A stretch of 64,000 nt of DNA from Diphasiastrum complanatum (lineage: Eukaryota; Streptophyta; Lycopodiopsida; Lycopodiales; Lycopodiaceae), in contig CM055095.1 in assembly GCA_029204225.1 (NCBI GenBank), positions 30,289,586 through 30,353,585 of the forward strand, given 5' to 3'. Below the pieces are notes generated by a model. That model had not been told where the DNA came from. It ran no database searches and worked only from the letters and a program-made list of their open reading frames with translations. The position numbers were made by a program, and so were the translations under genes. Shown here one piece after another: positions 33,290 to 45,804 of this stretch (position 1 is its first letter; each line of letters opens with the position of its first letter).

Positions 33290-33780
33290 AGATGGATTCA
33301 AGCCATAGTCTGCTCTAATGATAAACAAACTCGATGGTTCAAATTACCACTTATGGAAATTGATGAGCAATCCATTTCCAAGTGGAAGCTCAGGGATGGA
33401 AAGGCTTTCGCCTTGATCGTCGTTAACATCTTCAACACACAGATTGGCCACATCAGACAAGCCCAATCCTCGAAAAGCTTGGGATATATTGAATACATTA
33501 TACGAAGTGAGAGATGTCACTTCAAAGCTGCATCTGAGGAGAAAGTTCTTCTCTCTCAGAATGTCAAAAAATGATTATGTTCATAATCACATTAATTAAT
33601 ATAAGACTCTATTGGAGCAGATGATGACAATAGGTTCACTGATCGAAGACTCCGACGCTCTAATGACTTGTTTTCAAATTTATCGTCCTCATATGAAAAC
33701 TGGGTAATGATGACTACCACACACTCAGATATAACATTATCCAAAGTCACAATTTTGCTTCTGCAAGAGGGTTTTTGATG
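33290..33780 (+). pseudogene. L0 gag fragment (outermost copia layer)
   Basis: Reading across frames gives MDSSHSL, then KLDGSNYHLWKL, ALIVVNIFNTQIGHIRQAQ, DILNTLYEVRD, SKLHLRRKFFSLRM, LLEQMMTIGS and LSSSYENWVMM. This is a UBN2-type gag of a lineage distinct from L1, L2 and L3. Several frameshifts and stops. It lies about 105 bp after the L1 target duplication, and its primer site is on the other side of L1 (15926-15976), so L1 split L0 between primer site and gag. No protease, integrase or RT follows. Confidence 0.8.
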
Positions 33781-33973
33781 ATCTGCTAGTAAATTTTTTG
33801 CGAGTTTTGCGAGTTTCATTCTACCCATGGTTCGTCGATTATGTAGCACATGGCATGCTATGTAATATTAACTTCATTTTATATCATATTTAAAAATCTT
33901 ATGTAGTATGTTGAATGAAACTTATGTAGTATATGCATTAAGAGTTATCATGTTCTCATTTTTTTTGCCTTGA

Positions 33974-33975
33974 CG

Positions 33976-34040
<65 letters not shown>
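33974..34040. repeat. (GC)n(AC)n microsatellite
   Basis: GCACGCGCGCG followed by an uninterrupted AC run to 34040. Apparent Thr-His or Val-Cys frames over it are artefacts of the repeat. Confidence 0.98.
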
Positions 34041-35304
<1,264 letters not shown>

Positions 35305-37735
35305 ACCAGCTCCTTGGTGCTTGCTTAAGTCCATACAAACTCTTTTGTAGAAAACACACATGATTAGGCTTGCCATGTGAGATGTAGCCCTCGGGTTGCT
35401 CCGTAAACACCTCCTCCTCAAGATCACCATTCAAGAATGCATTTGTGGTATCCAATTGTCAAGATTTCATCCAAAAAGTGTTGCAAATGAAATAATGACT
35501 CGAATTCTTACCATCTTTGCCATGGGTGTAAAGGTCTCATCATAGTCAATTCCATACTCTTGTGCATATCCTTTTCCCACCAACCTTGCCTTGTACTTGT
35601 TGATTGCTCCATCTTGGTTTGTCTTTACTTTGAAGATCTACTTGCATTCAATAGCCTTCTTGTCCTTTGGAAGTTCCATCAATATCCATGTGTCATTCTT
35701 CATAAGAGCTTGATACTCAAGATCCATTGCTTGGATCCACTCCTCTTTTGGTCTTGCTTCATCTACACCTATAGGTTCATCAAAAGAGGTTAGAAAAGCA
35801 TAGTTTGTACCACAAATAACTTGCTTATCTTTTTCATCGTAAGTGAGTCTCAAAGGTTGTTGCCTTTGGCTTGATGTCCTCCTTTTATTTTGATTTGAAG
35901 TAGGCTCTTCAACATCAACATCCAAAGTATCATCAATGTCATCAACATCAAGAATGTTAGATCCAACATCCACACTACCACTTGAAGAAACTTCTGGAAA
36001 GTTTCCCTCATAAAAAATGACCTCTTTTCCAATGACCACTTTCTTAGTTGAAGGAATATAAACTTTGTAAGCCTTGCTCACCTCACTATAACTAACAAAT
36101 ATATCTTTCTTTGAAGATGGATCCTCCTTTGTCCTATCATCAGGAGTGATGTTGAGATAACAAATGCATCCAAAAGTTTTAAAAAACTTGACACTCGGCC
36201 TCCTACCAAACAAGACCTCAAAAGGGATTTTTCCATCCATACCACAATTGGCCATCTAATACCACACTCAGCCATCTATTGCATAGAAAATTAGCACACA
36301 ACAAAGCTTGATCCCAAAAGGATTTAGGAAGATTTGCACCTAACCTCATGGATTTGGCTCCTTCACATAAGGTTCTATTATTCCTCTCGACAACTCCATT
36401 TTGTTGTGGTGTCCTTGGGCTTGTGTACTCCCTCTTGATCCCATTTGCATCTTTGCCATCACCTCCAATGACTTGTAGTTGAGATGCCCCAATCTCTTGT
36501 GCCATACCTCTTGCATTGCCAATTTCCCCTTTGCCATACATCCAACTTGGTTAGCAACAACACAAGCATCAAGTTTAAACAACTTACCTTGCCTCTTCCC
36601 TTTTGTAATAAATTCATCCTCCTTCTTGATCAAACAAGCGTCACCATCAAATTACACTTTGAATCCCTTGTCAAGCATTTGACTCACACTAAGAAGGTTT
36701 TAAGTGATAGATGGAATGAACAAAACATCCTTCTAATTACCTTCCTATTAGTCACAGAGGGAAATGGGAATTGTGAAAATCTCTTTGATTGTACACTCAC
36801 CATCATTGATCGTGTAGATCAGGCTTCTTGTCATCTTCAAATGCCATCAATGATGAACTATCAATCCAACAAGGATCAATATCTCCATGATTAGCCAACA
36901 AGCAAGATGACATAACAAAATCATCATTTGAATTTTGTTCATCAACAGCATCTTCATCAAGAGTTAGATTGGTTTGCTTCTCACCTTGATCTCTTTTTTT
37001 CTTGAAGCAATCACTTGCAAAATCCCCTTTGACTCCACAAATCTATCTTTCTTCATGCAACAAAAGTAGAAGGATCATCTTGATCTTGACCCTTTGACCA
37101 CTTAATTTTGGCTTTGCCCTGGAACTTGCCTTTGATGAACATTGCTTCCTCCTCTCCAACTTGAGATGTAGAAGATGTTCCTCCTCTTGATAAAAGCCTA
37201 AACTCCTCATTCATCAAGATTTCTTGAAAATCCTCCATACTTGAAAATGTATTTTGAATAGAAAAACTTTGAACCAAATTAGCGTGATCATCCAACAAGC
37301 CATTAAGAACAACATGAACAAGCTCCACATCCTTATGCTTTCACTAATGCATGCTAGTTCATCACTCAAATTTTTAACTCTCAAAACAAAAACATGAGCA
37401 CATTCATCCTTGTTTTGAAGACTTTGAAAAATTTTCCTTCTTAGGGTTAGGACTCATAAACCTTCTTTAAAGATTTCCAAGTCTCACTTAATGTTGTGCA
37501 CTTACCAACTTCCTTGAGAAGTTCATTAGTCACATTTATCTTGATCACATGTAGAGCTTTCTTTGCCCTCTTGTCATACCTCAATATTTCTTGAGGTTCC
37601 AAAGGCCTCTCCTCCACACCTACAACAATATCCATCAAATCATTCATCTCAAACAAAGATTCCATCCTCACCTTTCAAGTAGAATAATTTGTTAAGGTAA
37701 GCTTATCATTGTCTTACAACATGAAGCCACTTGAG
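35305..37735 (-). pseudogene. P gag-pol pseudogene (gag, PR, IN, start of RT)
   Basis: On minus, gag starts near 37735 (MLASSGFML, then VRMESLFEMNDLMDIVVGVEE). The capsid continues in pieces (LVHVVLNGLLDDHANLVQS; SRGGTSSTSQVGEEEAMF). A damaged knuckle and protease follow near 37030-36700, then pre-integrase (EVWHKRLGHLNYKSLE). Most of the integrase core is deleted, leaving NGVVERNNRTLCEG. The 205-codon frame 35638-36255 covers the integrase C-terminus and RT linker (FGCICYLNITPDDRTKEDPS; EWIQAMDLEYQALMKND). The RT fragment [14 protein letters not shown] and [11 protein letters not shown] end the relic. Many frameshifts; a pseudogene throughout. Confidence 0.88.
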
Positions 37736-38400
37736 GCTAGCATGTTGTAATGATCTAATCTTCTCTTTGAACCTATTCTAATGCACTTAGAACTCCCTTG
37801 AAAATCAACAAATGAAACTCAAGAAGAAATCACAAAGATATGGAAACAATCTAGCCTCTCTTCTTTCTCTTTTCTAGCAAATCCTAGCACATAGAATGTT
37901 GATTTTTTTATCACAATAGATCTAAACACAATATGATGAACTTTTGACAACACCTAAGATTGAAAAACACTCTTGAAAAAGTTCAGAATTAAAATCAAGA
38001 GATCCTATCAAATTTAGGATTCTTCCAAAAATGCAAGATATTGAATCAAGCAAAATCTATATGCAAAGGCTAGAATTTTGATACATCATCTAATAGAATG
38101 TAGCATCCCCAACATAAGCAATTTTTTTCTCCACAATACAGTAAGTGGTTTCAAAAATTGGCCTAATACAAGTGTTTTGACCTGAAATGATTTTAAGATC
38201 ACAAAAATCCAATCTCTATACTTGAAACTACAAGATTTGAGCTAAAAACACCAAAAACACCTCCAAATCAGCATAGAATTTATGGCGCCCTCAAATCAAC
38301 TTTGGAAAATCCACTAATTTTGGCCTGAAACCTGCTTTGATACAATGTGAAAAAATCAGATCCAAAACATGCTTGATGGATCAACAAGATCTTAATTGCA
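35305..38400 (-). mobile_element. P: decayed minus-strand copia relic of the L3 family
   Basis: Read leftward from 38400: an LTR end (38346 onward on plus, TGTGAAAAAATCAGATCC, matching the reverse complement of the L3 LTR end), a degenerate primer site (38334-38345, GCTTTGATACAA), a leader, then gag to RT. The RT part is truncated near 35305. No second LTR or target duplication was found. The similarity to L3 is high enough to place it in the same family, but it is much older. Confidence 0.8.
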
Positions 38401-38719
38401 TGAATGACAAATAGTATAGTGTGATTGCCCACACAAATTGAACACCAAACACTTTACCATGAAAACCGTCCAAGGCAAAATCTTTTCATCAAGTTGAGAC
38501 TGCATCTTTTCTAGCTGCATATGCTATTTTTGACCCAGTTTCTCGAACTCGTCAATCATCTTCTCTGCAGTAGCATTGATATTCGTTGATGCAATAATTG
38601 TGGATGTCGTCTTGGTTTGCCCTGCTGTATAAGACAACATTCCAACATTTGGTTCATCGTCAGAATCCTCATCCTCCTCATGAATTGCATCAGTCATAGT
38701 GCAATAGAATCCTCTGATC
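38401..38719 (-). other. Unassigned segment with a short acidic/coiled frame
   Basis: A minus-strand frame encodes HEEDEDSDDEPNVGM, TTSTIIASTNINATAEKM and then a helix-like KMIDEFEKLGQK followed past a stop by MQLEKMQSQLDEK. It is joined to RNase H residues at about 38705. It looks like a fragment of another element's gag or an unrelated insertion. I do not recognise it. Confidence 0.3.
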
Positions 38720-40016
38720 CAAAGCACTTCTTTTGTTGATGTAGTGAGTGCTTTATACTCGGCCTCACAAGAAGAAAGAGAGATAGTATCTTGCTTTTTG
38801 GAAAGTCAAGATATGAGATTTCCTCCAAAAAAGATAGTATATACACTTGTGGACTTTCGATCCATCTTCTCACCTGCAAAGTCCAGATTTGAGTAGCCAA
38901 TAATAGATAAATCTTCACTCTTCTAAAGTAAACCATAATTATGTGATGAAGATATATACTTGAGCACCCTCTTGGCCATCTTCCAATGTTGGATTTTTGG
39001 ATCTTGCATAGATTGGCTCAACTTGTGCACACAATAACTCAAGTGGGGCCTAGTGATGGTAAGCCATATCAAGGAGCCAATAAGAATCCTAAAAAGTGTG
39101 ATGTCCTCGAAGGATCATCACCTTTATTAGGATCTTTTACAATGTGCTCCATTGGTGTGTCAATGCCCTTACAACCGTCCATATGAAATTTTTTCAACAT
39201 AGCAAGAGCATATCTAGATTGACAAATAAAAGCATAATCATCATGAAAGTCAATCTCTAGGCCTCATATGTAATGGATCCCTCCTAGATCTTGCATCTTA
39301 AACTCTTTTCCAAGTGCTATTTTGGTCTCTTCAACCAATTTGATACAACTTCCACAAAGGATTATGTCATCTACATAAATGAGAAGAATAACAATGTCAC
39401 TATCAACAAACTTGATATACATGGAAGGATCATAGTCACCAAGAGTGAATCCTAGTGAGATAAGAAAAGAGTTGAGTATCTCATACTCGGGATCTTGGTG
39501 CTTGCTTGAGTCCATAAAGACTCTTGAAAAGCAAGCACACCTTTGATGCATCCTTGATGAATCCTTGAGGTTGTTCCATGTAAATTTCCTCTTGAAGATA
39601 GCCATTGAGAAATGCATTGGAAACATCCAATTGGAACACCTTCCACTTGAAATAGGTAGCAAGAGATATAAGAATCCTTATTGTCACCATTTTTGCCATG
39701 GGTGCAAAGGTCTCTTCATAATCAAGTCTATGGATTTGAGCAAATCCCTTGGCACATAATCTTGCCTTGTACTTGTTGATAGTACCATCTTGATTATACT
39801 TGATTCGAAATACCCACTTGAATCCAATGATATGCTTGTTGGATGGAGGATCCACATGCTCCCAAGTGTTGTTGATGATCAAGGCTTCATATTCTTGCTT
39901 CATGGCATCATACCACTCCTTGGTATTGAGTGCCTCTTCAACATCCTTTGGCTCTTCATGTGAGATGAAATATGCAAAGTTGGTGAAATCAAGAGTGTCA
40001 CTTTGATGAACAAAAT
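38720..40016 (-). pseudogene. Q: copia RT-RNase H relic, minus strand
   Basis: From 40016 leftward: TNFAYFISHEEPKDVEEAL and EWYDAMKQEYEALI (RT linker), [50 protein letters not shown], a frameshift, then LLIYVDDIILCGS (both catalytic Asp kept, about 39370), KMQDLGGIHYI. RNase H pieces follow in changed frames (about 38700-38900). Gag, protease and integrase are absent. A different subfamily from P. It ends where the transposase-like block begins at about 40.02 kb. Confidence 0.88.
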
Positions 40017-40181
40017 TTTAGATACAGATGATCAAACGTTTAGTGTTCAATCAAAAAATCACATATGGTGGTTGGCGGCATTCCAAGTATACATTTCAAT
40101 TTTCATTTAGAATATCTATATTAACAATTCGTACCTTGCCAATTTTTATTGACATGTCATACATTACTTGTTTCTATACAG

Positions 40182-41257
40182 GTCTTGAAAGAGGACCATA
40201 AAATACTATCATGGATATTTTCAAGAACAAATTATGGCGAGATTATAAAGAGACATTTGGAGGGTGAGAAATTTACAGTCGATTCAATGGCACCTTGGAG
40301 GGGATTTGAAAATATTAAAATGTATGTATAATGTCTCTCATGGGGCAACATCAAAGCGTCCATGTCTTTATTGCATGAAGGATTGCTACAATATGAATTT
40401 GGGACGATCAACAAACACTGGCCCAACACGAGAAACTAAAGATCCAAATATGAAAAGTGTTCTGCCGATTCCATTAAAATATGTTCACATATGCACATTG
40501 CATACTGAGGTTCGTATTATTGAAAAACTAATTTACCTGCATATTCTACTATCATGGAATCATAAACCAGAGGTAGTTGCTAAAGCAGCAATTAGGAGGT
40601 TGGAAATAGTTCTGTCAAATGCAAAACTACATAAAGGGAATGTCACGATTGAAAAAAGTGACAGACTCTCAGGGAAAAAAGGAAACGTTCCTAATAAGCC
40701 ATCAATTGGAGGTGCTAAAGCAAGAAGATTCTTATCCAATCACACATGCAAAGAATCAAGTGTCAGATACGAAATTTGGAGAGAAATTGTTCAAGCCACA
40801 CGAACATTGGAAGGAAGTAATTGAGTGGAAAAGAGACAAGTGTGGACCAACTTAGACAAACTCATAGGTGTTATTAGGAAAGAAAACCTATCATCAGAAG
40901 ATATGAGGATTTTTTGCACCACATTTGTAAAATTTGTACATGATTGTTGGGGAAAAGCCAACGTTACTCATTACATGGTGCTAATCTATATCATTACCTG
41001 GTACTTTTCTCATTATATTTTTGTCTACTGATGTAACCAATCAAAACTATTGTTTGTAGCACATCCTTCTTCATCATGCAACTTATTTTGCAAAGAAATA
41101 TGGGAGCTTAAGTATTTGGTCCTCACAAGGCATGGAAAAATCTCATTGGCAAGCAAGGGGAGCATTTCATAGAGCAACAAATCATGGAGGACACAATTCA
41201 AAAAAACGATCATTTCGAAAGACATTCAAATTCATTACAAAAGAGAGATCCTTGTAA
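40182..41257 (+). pseudogene. Transposase-like gene, broken (superfamily not identified)
   Basis: After an acceptor-like TTTCTATACAG, an exon starts VLKEDHKILSW. A one-base frameshift near 40290 leads into HLGGDLKILKCM, then a CxxC pair (PCLYCMKDC), IPLKYVHICTLHTEVRIIEKLI, and a basic stretch. A lone in-frame TGA at 40822-40824 (probably once Trp) precedes KRQVWTNLDKLIG and ANVTHYM. A GT-AG intron (40978-41059, phase 0) joins THYM to HILLHHATYFAKKYG, SSQGMEKSHWQAR and ATNHGG. It ends at TAA 41255. The order GGDLK, CxxC, conserved LH, then QG-x-EK resembles large transposon-encoded proteins of other eukaryotes, from memory only. A nuclease role is inference. It converges with the minus-strand gene, 29 bp between stops. 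Confidence 0.55.
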
Positions 41258-41286
41258 TATATCAAAAATCTATTAGAGAAAATTAT

Positions 41287-42813
41287 TTAATTATCATCAT
41301 CATTCTCTTCAAGATTCAGACGGATGGTATTGTCATGAAAGTATAATCTCCTTTCATATGGATCCAAAAATTCTAAATTTTTCCTCTTGCTCATATCAGT
41401 GTAACCCAAATAAAGGGCCATTGCATATGATCTTTTTGTAGTCTCATTGGGAGTATAATCCAATATCTTAATAGCCAAAACTCTCTTCACAAAAATTATT
41501 TTATATGTTCCTCTTGCGTACTTATGGCCTCCTAAACAAACTGATAATGATTTGATGGCCATAATGACAGTGGTTGCATATGGATTATAAGATGAATGAT
41601 ATATACAAATCTCATTATTTTGAAAGTTTTTCAAATAATGAGATAGAGAAACATCTTTTCTCTCGGCTGATACACCTCGGACGCCTCCATGTCTCATACC
41701 AAAGGCATCTATTTCAATAGCATCCTGTAAACGAGAAAAGAAAATAAATTTAGAATGATACATAACATTGCAAACTCAATAAGAAAACTGAACAATATCA
41801 ATACCAATAGAATATCTACTTACCAGTCCATAATCTTTGTAATCAACGACATTTGCTCTGCTGATGTCATGTCCTCCAATCGCCTCTACATTTCCGGAGG
41901 GGATATATCTAGGCCTAGGGGGATATCTTTTTTGAAATTCCAAAAATTTCTTCTCTGTAGGCAAAGTCTATTCATAGGCTTTAGATTTTTCAATCATGGC
42001 CTCCAAGGCCTCATTGCCAGATTTTCAATTGCCATCTTTATCATAATCTATCTCACTTTCAAGGTCATCATATGAGTAATCAACAATTTCAAAAAATTCT
42101 GATAAAGTTTGAGCAAAAATTGAGAGGATTTCATCGTCTCTCAAATTCAATACATCTTCTATATCATTAAATGAAATATACACTCATTATTTATAAAATA
42201 TAAAGGAACATCGAGTAGAGTTAATTGATTAATAGGAGATGCAGATGGAAGAGAATCAGAGAGGATTATAGAACGAGAGAGAGTTTTTTGATAATCTGAA
42301 GCCATAGAAGCTTCAGCTTCAACCCCTATATTAGTATCTGCATCATTTACATCAACTGGAGCAGGTGCAGATGCTTCGATCAATGGAACAGTTGAAGATT
42401 CAACAGACTCATCATCTGGAATTTCAGCAGATATGTAGAACACAAAAGCCATTCCCTTGATTAGAAGGCGACATATTCTTTTGTGGATATCACGATATAT
42501 ATTTCTTTTGAAATGGTCATGTAGGTTAGAGTACTTTCTATTGTGTTTATGCTTAGAGGATGGTTGGGAATGTACAAGGTCCTGAAAATGAACGAAACAA
42601 AAATTATTTATATCCAAAACAGGAGTACTAATAATCTGAGAAAAATTATCAAGATAAGAAATTTAATTATAACGATTCTCATAAACTAGCTTATCGATAT
42701 CGAAGGGAGCAAAAAACAATATTAGCAAAATACTCTAATTTGTCAGATGGAATGTCACTGGTATTAAAAAAATCCATAAGTTTGTCATCTGAGGCCATGG
42801 AGGAACTAGCCAT
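41287..42813 (-). pseudogene. Multi-exon minus-strand gene, unknown product, partly decayed
   Basis: The last exon (41287-41724) encodes DAIEIDAFGMRHGGVRG, KSLSVCLGGHKYARGTYK and an acidic C-terminus ending NLEENDDDN. A clean GT-AG intron (41725-41823, phase 0; donor GTAAGT) precedes an exon with PPRPRYIPSGNVEAIGG and VDYKDYGL. That exon extends upstream through two stops (near 41968 and 42027) into IVDYSYDDLESEIDYDKDG. Further up is a low-complexity acidic segment (42159-42617: EIPDDESVESSTVP). A possible first exon is MASSSMASDDKLMDFFNT at 42813-42691. Exon links upstream of 41.97 kb are guesses. I do not recognise the family. Its convergence with the transposase-like gene suggests a second gene of the same transposon. 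Confidence 0.45.
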
Positions 42814-42822
42814 ATTGAATCC

Positions 42823-43012
42823 GATATCGGTTCAACGCGTCAGATAAATATTGGTAGAGAAATAAAGCAAAGTGCGCTCGCTGATCCGATATGGTAAGGC
42901 CGAGAATGAAATTTTTCGAAAAGCACTGGTCGGAAGTGGCTGATATCGGATCAGTGCGCCTGAATGAATACGAGCATGCACAACAAGGGATGGCGTGCGT
43001 CGATTTGATATC
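42823..43012. repeat. Inverted-arm modules M1 and M2
   Basis: M1: left arm GATATCGGTTCAACGCGT (42823), right arm ending CTGATCCGATATGG (starts 42874), 51 bp start to start. M2: left arm GATATCGGATCAGTGCGC (42942), right arm CGTGCGTCGATTTGATATC (about 42993), 51 bp. The interiors differ. Both sit just upstream of the possible start of the minus-strand gene. Confidence 0.8.
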
Positions 43013-43488
43013 GGGAGAATGCAGAAAAATAAGAAGGCTAGAGAGTTCAGAATAAAAGATTACGGAATGAAAAGTGGTGCACATATTTATAGCCAATTAT
43101 TGTTGATCACAGCCATACATTTGTCAAATAACGAATTGTGATTTACAGCCTATATTTATCCACCAATCAAAATGAGACTAATTTGTACCTACGTCGAAAT
43201 AGATCTGGCTGATTAACTAGTCTAGTACTAGATTCAACGAATCATCATTAGCCCTGTGCCGGAATACATTAAATAGACAATCACTAGCCTCCTAGAATAA
43301 TCATTAAAAAAATTATAAACAATTGACTAATGGATATCATTGAAAAACGTGAACGAGGAGAATTATTACAATCTCTTGCCCTATTTAAGCACCGTAAAGA
43401 CGACATTTTTTCTTTTGAGATAATGTTCATTTAGAACATTTTCATAAGTCTTTTATTATGCATTCCAGTATGATTTTTCTACGTATGG

Positions 43489-43772
43489 GATATCGGATCA
43501 GCGCGCTTGGCAGACGATGTATTTGCTGCATTTGGACTGTGCACGTCGAATCGCTATTCCAGGACCAAAATATTATCAAAATTTTTGAAACTATTGGACC
43601 CTATATGCATGATCAAAGCTTGATTCAGAAGACTCTTCATTCTGGCCAAAGTTATGCAGAATCTATCAAATCAAGCTCTGATCATTCATATTGCGTCCAA
43701 TATCGGATGAGCACGCGAGAATACATACTATGGTTGTCAAATGCTTTATATGCGCGTTGATTAGCTATCGGG
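43489..43772. repeat. Inverted-arm modules M3 and M4
   Basis: M3: left arm GATATCGGATCAGCGCGC at 43489, degenerate right arm GTGCACGTCGAATCGCTATT at about 43540. M4: left arm AATATCGGATGAGCACGCG at 43699, right arm GCGCGTTGATTAGCTATCGG at 43752. Start-to-start spacing 51-53 bp. Interiors unrelated to each other. Confidence 0.75.
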
Positions 43773-44108
43773 TGAAAATCTGACCTTTGGAATTTTCCAA
43801 AATTATAATTATTGGATATAAAAAAGGTCTTATATTTAAAGCTTAACATTGTCAATTTCAGCATTAAATGGTAGAAGTGTGATCAATTGTAGATGTGACC
43901 ATACTTTATTTGAAATTAGTTCTAGTTAATTTGATATGGACTAATCATTTTGATGACTGATGGATATTTAGATTGATTTGGTCGACAAGCCTTTGAGTAA
44001 TCATCATCGTAATACGAGCCACCATGTTTGCAACCATTTCTGATTTTCTCTATATATACTAATCGACGATGCTGAAATTTTTTTGCTTATAGTTATTTGT
44101 ATCCATGC

Positions 44109-44270
44109 GATATCGATTCAGCGCGCTCGAAAACAACTTCCTTCAATCCGTTCCTACTCACTCGCACCCATCTATTACCAGCTAACGGATTGTTTAGCTC
44201 AGGTATCGCTTTGACGTGCCCGACCTAAGGTCTGATCCTGAAATCAACATTATCGCGCGCTGATCCGCTA
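44109..44270. repeat. Inverted-arm modules M5 (degenerate) and M6
   Basis: M5: left arm GATATCGATTCAGCGCGC at 44109; its right arm near 44161 is barely recognisable. M6: degenerate left arm GGTATCGCTTTGACGTGCC at 44202, right arm GCGCGCTGATCCGCTA at 44255, 53 bp apart. M6 ends 10 bp before the ATG of the histone-like pseudogene. Confidence 0.6.
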
Positions 44271-44280
44271 CTACACAGTA

Positions 44281-44720
44281 ATGGTGCGGACCAAGCAGAC
44301 AACACGAGGGCATTAAGGTGGAATACCAATTTCAGGTGCGGGTCAGGGAAATCCACAACCACCACCTCGACCACCACCACCACCTCCTAGGCCAAGGGAC
44401 AGAAGAAGAAACCCACCCTGGCTCAAGGATATTCGGAAGCTTCAGAAGACAAATAATCTTCTAATTCCGAAATCTCACATACAGAGGTCCATCAGGTAGG
44501 TGACAAAAAGTCTATCTATAGATGTGAGATGAAGTAACAGCAATTGAGGCGCTGCACACAGCATATGAGGATTTTCAGGTGAAATTTTTTTTTGATACTA
44601 TTGTTGGAGCTGTCCATGCCAAGAGGGTGACCATCATGCCCAAGGATTTCAACATTGTGTTCAGGATTCGGGACACATATGACAACTTGCTGAATACTTT
44701 AGACCTGCTCCCTCCTCTCC
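44281..44720 (+). pseudogene. Histone H3 pseudogene, CENH3-like
   Basis: The ATG at 44281 opens MVRTKQTTRGH, the H3 tail start (usual ARTKQTAR), then a stop. In the same frame follow a proline-rich stretch (PPPRPPPPPP), RDRRRNPPWLKDIRKLQK and TNNLLIPKSHIQRSIR, which correspond to the H3 alpha-N and alpha-1 helices. A stop after VR probably replaces Trp. A one-base shift leads to TAIEALHTAYEDFQVKFFF and HAKRVTIMPKDFNIVFRIR (44614-44670), the near-invariant H3 alpha-3 region. The non-canonical tail, VR-x in loop 1 and DFQV suggest the centromeric variant CENH3 rather than canonical H3. No intron is visible, so a retroposed or captured copy is likely. Confidence 0.8.
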
Positions 44721-44755
44721 TCCAAAACAAGACTCAGAGAGGAGAAAATAAAAGC

Positions 44756-45795
44756 AATCTCAAACAACCCAGCTTGTTATTCATATACAAAACAAGAGTG
44801 TTTCAAAGAAGAGGAGGTCTCTCGACCCTCCATCTAAAGCGAGGGATTTTTCCAAGACATCTCCTCTGAATACTATTCTTTCTTCTAGGCATTCTCCTCC
44901 TAATTCTCCTCCTAAGTCTCCTTCTTCTCCTTCCACTCCATCTTTAACTTCTCCTGCTAAATCTTCCTCTCCTAATCAATCTCCACCTCCTAAATCTCCT
45001 CCTCCTCCTAGACCCATAAATATTAGTTTCCCTCCTCCTGTTGTTGGAAGCGATTTAGATGATTTTGTTAGTGTAAAGGTAGAATCAATTTTGAATGACA
45101 ATTCTTTATGTGGTTTATCAGTGTTACTTTCGTCACCCCCTGCACTTGCCTTTGTAAATAGTTCTCAATATGTACAGTATGACCAATTGTTAAATACGTA
45201 TCTTAAAGGTTTAGGTCCTCGATACAGTTTTAGGATGCCAAAGACCAATGCTGGTCTCCCCCTTTCTAGTTTAGATACTGGTGAATTAGAAAGTAGGGAT
45301 AAAATGCTAGGGGACAATGTAGGAGGTGGGGCAATTCAGTACTGGATGGAGTTCTTCCAGACCCCATTGTTTATAGATGTTGCATTGTTTCCCCTTCAAT
45401 TCATGACAGCATTTATTTTTCCTGATTTCAAAAGTTTGCACGATGATAGGCTCCAATACGTCACACTGGGGACTCCAATTCTTGTGCTGCCATACATAAC
45501 AAAGTAAGTGTCTATTTTTCAGATTTTATTTTATTGAATTTTTCATAAAAATTTTGATTTCACATTGATTGTCATAAATTTCTTGTTTTCTGATTTCAGT
45601 GATCATTGGAGCTTATATGTGTTGTCCATGTACGTCAATGATGAGGGTGTGTGTAATCCAGTTTGTTTGAAGATGAACTCTATTACACACACACACACAA
45701 AATTGCCAGGACCCATATATTGAAAATACTGGAACTCTTTCCAGTACCAAATGCAAAAGCATACTCAAAGCTGAAAATGGTTGATGCAGAGGTAT
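44756..45795 (+). pseudogene. Ulp1/SENP-type cysteine protease fragment (C48)
   Basis: A frame from about 44760 encodes a Ser/Pro-rich linker (SPPNSPPKSPSSPSTPS) and then, in the frame ending at 45507, LSSLDTGELESRDKML, GDNVGGGAIQYWMEFF and TLGTPILVLPYIT. A phase-2 GT-AG intron (45504-45599; donor GTAAGT, acceptor TTTCAG) restores the motif NDHWSLYVLS across the junction. This order is that of the Ulp1 catalytic domain, with the catalytic His in HW. The following Asp appears as Asn (KMNSI), and the Gln/Cys part is missing or scrambled by a CA repeat near 45690. Ulp1 proteases cleave SUMO, and Ulp1-like passengers are known in plant DNA transposons. Inactive here. Confidence 0.65.
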
Positions 45796-45804
45796 AAATT
45801 TTTT

